A DNA stretch of 64,000 nt from Candidatus Poribacteria bacterium (GTDB lineage Bacteria; Poribacteria; WGA-4E; JAJDTR01), in the NCBI GenBank assembly GCA_022827055.1, contig JAJDTR010000062.1:114347-178346 (forward strand), written 5' to 3'. Under the pieces are notes generated by a model. The model was not told the DNA's origin and ran no database searches. It saw nothing but the letters and a program-made list of their open reading frames with translations. The position numbers were made by a program, and so were the translations under genes. The stretch's first letter is position 1; each line of letters opens with the position of its first letter. Positions 59,497-64,000 of the stretch are shown here, one piece after another.

Positions 59497-60524
59497 TTGG
59501 TGTTTCCCAGCTTTATAGCGCCCCAGGTGACGGCGGCTTTGCCTTCGGGGGAAACAAGGGGCCGTTTGGCGCGGTACAGGCCCATATGATCAGGCGACGA
59601 GCCAACGGCGTAGAGGTTTCCGCGATGTGACACGAGCCCGAGGATGTCCATGTCGGAAAGACCGGCCGGATACCAGGTTTCGGCGTGATGGTCGAACATA
59701 AACAGGCCGTGGGGCGAGCCGCCGAAGATTCGGTCACGATGCACGACGAGATAATTCAGACGAGGCGTTTGGGGCAGGCCGCGGCTGAGATCCTCCCATT
59801 CAAAAGCCAGCTCGTTGAATCGTCCGAAGCCGCCGTATCCGCCCACGTAGAGGTGTCCCCTGTATGATACCCACGCCTCGACGCGCGCAAACTGGTCGAT
59901 TGTGCCCCCAAGCTGCCAGGTGGCGCCCTCGTCGGGAGAGCGCACCGCGAGGCTAGAGGAATAAATTGCCCAGAGATAACCGTCATGCTCGCCCATCGAC
60001 CAGATACCGGTGCCCAAAGGGATATCCGAATAACCCGGGCTTTGCGGGAGAGTCCATTCGTGCGTCACCTCGTGCCATGAATCGCCGCGGTCGCGTGAAA
60101 TCCACGTGCCGGAGTGGTAGCCGACGGCGATCACCATGCTGGACTCGGCAACCACAAATTGTAGCACTTCGGGATAGTATAAGTGGTGTCCGTCGGAGGT
60201 GGGCTTGAACCCGTTGTTTTTCCAATGCCAGGTATTGCCTTTGGTAACGGATCGCAAGGTGCCGCGGTCGGATCTCCAGCCGAAAGCGACGCCGGGCGCG
60301 GCGGTAAGGTTTAATATATAATCCCTGTAATCACTGCGGCGCCAAAAGCGTCCGTCGTCGCGCGAATAGTAGATGCCGTATTCGGTGGCGGCGTAGAGTC
60401 GTTCGCCGTCGCTAGCGATCTGATCGACGCCTTTTTCGAGGATGAGCTCCCACTCGGCGTGGACATGGGCGGTGAGGAACATGTTGAGGAGCAGCAGTAT
60501 GAGCAGGAAAAGATAGGTTTTCAT
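59493..60524 (-). CDS. BNR/sortilin-like beta-propeller, array member
   Basis: A 343-residue exported propeller. Signal MKTYLFLLILLLLNMFLTA, then EWELILEKGVDQIASDGERL. Asp-boxes YSRDDGRFWR, ISRDRGDSWH, RSPDEGATWQ; C-terminus EGKAAVTWGAIKLGNTK. Its ATG overlaps the preceding propeller's stop (ATGA), the only directly coupled propeller pair in the array. Confidence 0.82.
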   Translation of the reverse strand: MKTYLFLLILLLLNMFLTAHVHAEWELILEKGVDQIASDGERLYAATEYGIYYSRDDGRFWRRSDYRDYILNLTAAPGVAFGWRSDRGTLRSVTKGNTWHWKNNGFKPTSDGHHLYYPEVLQFVVAESSMVIAVGYHSGTWISRDRGDSWHEVTHEWTLPQSPGYSDIPLGTGIWSMGEHDGYLWAIYSSSLAVRSPDEGATWQLGGTIDQFARVEAWVSYRGHLYVGGYGGFGRFNELAFEWEDLSRGLPQTPRLNYLVVHRDRIFGGSPHGLFMFDHHAETWYPAGLSDMDILGLVSHRGNLYAVGSSPDHMGLYRAKRPLVSPEGKAAVTWGAIKLGNTK

Positions 60525-61537
60525 GGTCGTTTGATTGCGCCCCAGGTGGCGGCGGCTTTGTTGTAGGGTTGAACGCGGGGAAAGACAGCGCGGTAGATCC
60601 CATGGTCGGTGGCGGCGTAGAGCTCGCCCCGGTGGGCCGCCAAGCTGGTCACCCTGCTATCCCGCATGCCAACGGGTTCCCAGGTTTCGGACGGCTGGTC
60701 GAAGTGTGCCACCGCCCATGTATGGACGACCGCGAACATACGGCCGCGATGAATCGCGAGATCCACTATACAGGGTTTCTTCGGAAGCCCCCGGTTGAGC
60801 ACATCCCATTTGAGTTCCTCTTCGCGCCAACGACCGAAGCCGTAGTCGCCGGCGACGTACAGGTTGCTATCGAACACCGCCCAATCCTGTATGCGGCCAA
60901 ACCCGGCGATGCTGCCGGAACTCCAATCGGGCATAATCTCCCAGGTGCCGCCCTCGTCGGCGCTGCGCATGGCGCGGGAGTCGGAGCGCGCCGCCCAGAT
61001 ATAGCCGTCGAATTCGGCGACGGTGTAGGCACCGGTGCCCATGTTGTAATTCTGGTGCCAGGTTTCGCCGCCGTCGCGAGAGATATAGGTGTCGTCGTGG
61101 AATCCGATGGCGATCAGAACGCCGGAACGGGTGACGAGCATTTGTTTGATATGCTGATCATTGGCGCCGCGCTTGTGCCGAAATGTGGGTAAACCGTCGT
61201 CTATGCGGTGCCAGGTGTTGCCGCGCGTTTCGGAGCGGTAGACGGCTTGCGACCAGGTTACGGCATACATGGCGTCGGGCGCGGCGGTCACGCCCGAAAT
61301 GCTGCGTTTCAGGTCGCTCTCGCGCCACGTTAAGCCGTCATCGAGGGTAAAGTACACGCCGTCCTTTCCGCCGCCGTAGAGTCGTTCGCCGTCGGATTCG
61401 AGCGCGTACACAGCGTAACGGCCCGTACCGGACAGGAGTTCCCAGTCGGCGGCGTGGGCGGAGCTACTGAGCGAAAGGCAGCAGATACAGGCAATGATGA
61501 GGGCTAAGAGCGCGGCGCATAGCCGAGAAGATTTCAT
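60521..61537 (-). CDS. BNR/sortilin-like beta-propeller, array member
   Basis: A 338-residue exported propeller from ATG 61537. Signal to about SSSAHA, then ADWELLSGTGRYAVYALESD. Asp-boxes FTLDDGLTWR, YRSETRGNTWH, ISRDGGETWH, RSADEGGTWE; FGRWREEELKWDVLNRGLP and C-terminal NKAAATWGAIKRP. It is the first propeller of the array and is coupled to the upstream lipoprotein by ATGA. Confidence 0.82.
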   Translation of the reverse strand: MKSSRLCAALLALIIACICCLSLSSSAHAADWELLSGTGRYAVYALESDGERLYGGGKDGVYFTLDDGLTWRESDLKRSISGVTAAPDAMYAVTWSQAVYRSETRGNTWHRIDDGLPTFRHKRGANDQHIKQMLVTRSGVLIAIGFHDDTYISRDGGETWHQNYNMGTGAYTVAEFDGYIWAARSDSRAMRSADEGGTWEIMPDWSSGSIAGFGRIQDWAVFDSNLYVAGDYGFGRWREEELKWDVLNRGLPKKPCIVDLAIHRGRMFAVVHTWAVAHFDQPSETWEPVGMRDSRVTSLAAHRGELYAATDHGIYRAVFPRVQPYNKAAATWGAIKRP

Positions 61538-61986
61538 CGGTCCTCCTTGGCTGGCGGGTCTTCGAAGGGGCACCACACGGGAATGGATACGGTGGAGTTT
61601 ATGCCCTCGCCGCCAGACCAGTCAATGGTCAGCGTGTTGTATGTGCCTTGGATGTAAAAGGTACAATAGAGCTTAATCTTCAACGCCGTGCCGTGGAGGA
61701 TATAGTCTTGGGCGTCGAGCACGGACCCGGAGCGGTCGTGGAGTTTCATTTCGAGGTTGTTGGGCGGTGATGAGAAAATGACGGTGATAGTCTGGAATCC
61801 GCCGCGGTCAAGCACAATGACATTATTGTGTTTTGCCTCCCGGCTCCAATAGTTCCCTAATAGCGCCAGGTCAATCTCCCGGAAGTTGCGGTCGATGCTG
61901 ACGATGTGAGGCAAGAGTTCTTCCTCTCGATCGGTGCAGCCGAGCACGGCGAAAAGAAGCGTAATGAAAATTCGGTTCGGCTTCAT
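61534..61986 (-). CDS. Array lipoprotein, C-terminal-WC subfamily
   Basis: A 150-residue lipoprotein from ATG 61986. Signal and lipobox FAVLGC, then LLPHIVSIDRNFREID and TITVIFSSPPNNLEMKLHDR, ending VPVWCPFED-like (IPVWCPFEDPPAKE). VSIDxxxxxxD and TVxFSxxP are shared with the next two lipoproteins upstream, so the three are paralogues. ATGA overlaps on both sides. Confidence 0.75.
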   Translation of the reverse strand: MKPNRIFITLLFAVLGCTDREEELLPHIVSIDRNFREIDLALLGNYWSREAKHNNVIVLDRGGFQTITVIFSSPPNNLEMKLHDRSGSVLDAQDYILHGTALKIKLYCTFYIQGTYNTLTIDWSGGEGINSTVSIPVWCPFEDPPAKEDR

Positions 61987-62393
61987 TGGCGCTCCTCCCG
62001 TTCGCACCACAGTCGAATCACGGTGCCGCCGCCAACCCATTGAATCGGTATCCGGTGTTCGTAGTCGTGGTCGGATGAGTCGTTTCTGAAGCAGTACACC
62101 TTCATGCTGAGTTCGCGTCCGACGAGTTCCCAACTCGTGGGGTTGACATACTGGGAATACGCTTGAGACCCGACGGCGACGAGTTCGGGGGCTCGGGAAA
62201 AAGTGACGGTGATGGTGCGAACGTCCTCCTGCTTCAGCCGAATGAGGTAGGGCACCAAACTGTAGTGGCGGACAGTCTCGTGGTCGTGTAGCTGCGGCTG
62301 CGGGTCGATGCTCACGATGTAGGGTGTCTCGGGGGTGTCGTACCCGCAGCCGGCGGCGGTGAATGCAAGCATAAGCAGCAGGGCAGGTTTCAT
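61983..62393 (-). CDS. Array lipoprotein, C-terminal-WC subfamily
   Basis: A 136-residue lipoprotein from ATG 62393. Signal and lipobox FTAAGC, then TPYIVSIDPQPQLHDHE, TITVTFSRAPELVAVG and a C-terminal VIRLWCEREE. The ATG overlaps the upstream stop (ATGA). It is a paralogue of its neighbours; function unknown. Confidence 0.75.
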   Translation of the reverse strand: MKPALLLMLAFTAAGCGYDTPETPYIVSIDPQPQLHDHETVRHYSLVPYLIRLKQEDVRTITVTFSRAPELVAVGSQAYSQYVNPTSWELVGRELSMKVYCFRNDSSDHDYEHRIPIQWVGGGTVIRLWCEREERQ

Positions 62394-62866
62394 TCCGCTT
62401 GGTCCTCCTCTCGGCACCACAAAGCGAACCGCTGACCGCCGCCTTTCCATGTGACATAAAGAGCGGAAAGGTGGTCGAAATGGGGATAGGCGTAGCCTAC
62501 CGGGCTGCTATGGCAATGAGTGATATATATGTCAACTTTCCTGCCGTCGATCCGAAACAACTCATTGGCGGAGAAGTCCTCGGGCGGGTAAGAAAAGGTG
62601 AGTTCGATTTGTAGATTGCGGTCGCCTTCGAACGGGAGATATAACACCGGATGGTCTTTTGACATTCCGTGATAGTTGAGCCAGTCATCGGACACCAACG
62701 CCGGCGCCGGATCAACGGCAATGATGCGGGGTGGTTCGATGTCCAAGACGCGCGGCGGCGGTGATTCCTCGCCGCAGCCGGTTAACAGGCGTAACGCGGC
62801 GGCGATGAATAGCACGGCGAGCACAGGAAAACTCATGAGGCGTTCGCAGGCTTCGAAGCTCTGCAT
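62390..62866 (-). CDS. Array lipoprotein, C-terminal-WC subfamily, first gene
   Basis: A 158-residue lipoprotein (146 residues if started at 62836). Signal and lipobox LLTGC, then RIIAVDPAPALVSDDW, IELTFSYPPEDFSANE and RFALWCREEDQ. It is the promoter-proximal gene of the array. AAGGA lies about 11 bases before the 62866 ATG, favouring that start. No convincing promoter was found in the 370 bp upstream. Confidence 0.72.
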   Translation of the reverse strand: MQSFEACERLMSFPVLAVLFIAAALRLLTGCGEESPPPRVLDIEPPRIIAVDPAPALVSDDWLNYHGMSKDHPVLYLPFEGDRNLQIELTFSYPPEDFSANELFRIDGRKVDIYITHCHSSPVGYAYPHFDHLSALYVTWKGGGQRFALWCREEDQAE

Positions 62867-63175
62867 TTAGGCTGTCCTTGAGAAGAGACGGTATCCGGAT
62901 AGACAATGACGGACGAAAGAGAGCAAGTAGCGTGCCACTAGCCCAAACGCCGTCCCGGGCGCGGTTTTGCGGGGCGGAGAGGACGGCGGTAACAACAAAA
63001 TGGACAGTGGTGTTCACTTTGTGTGCACTGGCGAGGGTGGAATCGGGCGGGGTATTCTCGCGGGGAAAGGATTAATTGAGGTTAGAGAACGCATCAGCCA
63101 TTGCGATTGGCGGGCATCATGGCAAAGGCACGATCTGCCGTCAACAGAAAAACAACTAAGAAATACCAAGAGGCG

Positions 63176-63204
63176 TTGCAGTTCTCTTTCACATCGGTTA
63201 AAAT
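63176..63204 (+). promoter_or_regulatory. Sigma70-type promoter
   Basis: TTGCAG, 17-nt spacer, TAAAAT (63199-63204), 35 bp before the GTG start of the HTH gene. Confidence 0.6.
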
Positions 63205-63238
63205 GGAGCATCACATTATCTAAGAAGGAGAATTACCA

Positions 63239-63547
63239 GTGCCGAAACGAACCAGCAAAATCTCGGATACCACACTCGTTGAGATTATCGCAAAACGGCT
63301 GCTTGGGAAATCGCAGTCGGAAATTGCGAAAGAGTATGGCGTATCCACACAAACCATCCAGTATTACGAGGCAAAAGAGACCTCGCAGGATTTGAAGAGG
63401 ATTGTGCTTCAAAGGATAGCCGAAACTGTGGGTGACGCACTCGGAGAACAGGCGCTTGAGCAACTGGCGATCCGGAAACATGATAAACCTGATACCGAGG
63501 CGGGTGCGCCGACCCGCAGTCTCGCCTTCAACCCGAATCACACTTGA
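63239..63547 (+). CDS. Small HTH protein
   Basis: A 102-residue protein starting at GTG with AAGGAG ten bases upstream. LVEIIAKRLLGKSQSEIAKE, then YGVSTQTIQYYEAKE, is a helix-turn-helix of the kind seen in phage small terminase subunits and in small regulators. The rest is helical with a disordered tail. With no terminase next to it, a regulator is the safer reading. Confidence 0.72.
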   Translation: MPKRTSKISDTTLVEIIAKRLLGKSQSEIAKEYGVSTQTIQYYEAKETSQDLKRIVLQRIAETVGDALGEQALEQLAIRKHDKPDTEAGAPTRSLAFNPNHT

Positions 63548-63607
63548 TCCGGCAACCCTCGACCGACGGGGAGCGCCGGCATCCCGTCACCCCAAAGGCA
63601 ATTCTCA

Positions 63608-63853
63608 ATGAAACTCATCTTCGCCGTGGTTCCAATCGCTTTACTCCTCGTGGTCGGGGCGTATGTGGCAATCGTGACCGCCGAAACGCTGATCGACGAC
63701 CCATGCCGCGTTTTCCCGGAAGATGCGTCCGAGCGCCTGTGGCCCCACGATGACGCATTAAACCGGGTGTTCGTAGCCGACGGCTTTGAATGGTCTCTCT
63801 CAAGTAACACTTTTTCAAAGCTAGCCATAGAGCGAAAAATGAGTGTCAATTGA
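63608..63853 (+). CDS. Small membrane-anchored hypothetical protein
   Basis: An 81-residue protein with a strong N-terminal hydrophobic segment (LIFAVVPIALLLVVGAYVAI) and a short mature part (DDPCRVFPEDASERLWPHDD). It starts 60 bp after the HTH gene on the same strand, with AAAGG upstream. Function unknown. Confidence 0.6.
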   Translation: MKLIFAVVPIALLLVVGAYVAIVTAETLIDDPCRVFPEDASERLWPHDDALNRVFVADGFEWSLSSNTFSKLAIERKMSVN

Positions 63854-63871
63854 TGATGCGCTATTCACATT

Positions 63872-63915
63872 GGGGATCTCTATCGCACTCGCTATCCGCT
63901 CGTTTGATCTCCGCT
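63872..63915 (-). repeat. GATCAA element copy
   Basis: On the minus strand: GGAGATCAAACGAGCGGATA then GCGAGTGCGATAGAGATCC, flanked by GCTCCAGC, similar to the GCCGGAG flank at 17943. Confidence 0.75.
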
Positions 63916-64000
63916 GGAGCGCGGAAATTTGGACATATCGCATTCTATCAACATGTCGATCCTCTGGATCGAAAGAATGGACTCTACAAGTGACAAGTGT

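Overview
The window looks like a chromosomal segment of an uncultivated, accessory-rich bacterium, most plausibly Candidatus Poribacteria or a close relative (inference). Pointers are a 14-blade WD40 protein with cohesin-like, dockerin and NPFNPE-type C-terminal domains, an Nramp-like transporter of the GSGE type, SMP-30 and phytanoyl-CoA dioxygenase family proteins, a planctomycete-style c-type cytochrome lipoprotein, and intergenic DNA full of short palindromic repeats. No rRNA, tRNA or CRISPR array was seen.

Layout. 1-13.2 kb is phage-like but scattered: the end of a portal-like protein, a head/scaffold-like protein, a large terminase and a 527-residue helical protein. Between them lie a proteasome-like Ntn hydrolase with a zinc-ribbon-like insertion, an HNH enzyme resembling phosphorothioate-dependent restriction nucleases, and several unknown small genes. 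13.4-22.2 kb holds a TolB-like propeller, a tandemly duplicated amidohydrolase pair, a cytochrome lipoprotein, a double GNAT protein and a CysM-like synthase. 22.7-30.1 kb is a sugar ABC transporter (binding protein, ATPase, permease) split by the WD40-dockerin gene; the binding protein is circularly permuted. 30.3-37.2 kb carries HNH, aldose epimerase, retropepsin-like protease, SMP-30, Nramp-like and cupin genes.

37.6-42.9 kb is the most striking region: one AT-richer operon behind a near-consensus promoter encoding an XRE regulator, a Cas4/RecB-like Fe-S nuclease, a long prokaryotic Argonaute with a complete-looking catalytic tetrad, a small helical protein and a zinc metallopeptidase. It is a candidate Argonaute-based defence system with an unusual protease arm.

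43.1-44.5 kb is a coupled PhnY/PhnZ-like pair for oxidative phosphonate breakdown. 44.8-52.2 kb has a calcineurin-like phosphoesterase, an SprT-like protein, an EEP nuclease, a glycosyltransferase/radical SAM pair and a Uma2 nuclease. 52.3-62.9 kb is a minus-strand operon-like array of about 15 genes alternating lipoproteins and BNR/sortilin-type beta-propellers, mostly joined by ATGA stop-start overlaps, with one frameshifted and one truncated member.

Intergenic regions contain at least six families of short repeats. One, a roughly 37-bp element beginning GATCAA, sits repeatedly in the loops of other palindromic repeats and inside copies of itself, and the window holds occupied and empty versions of the same sites.
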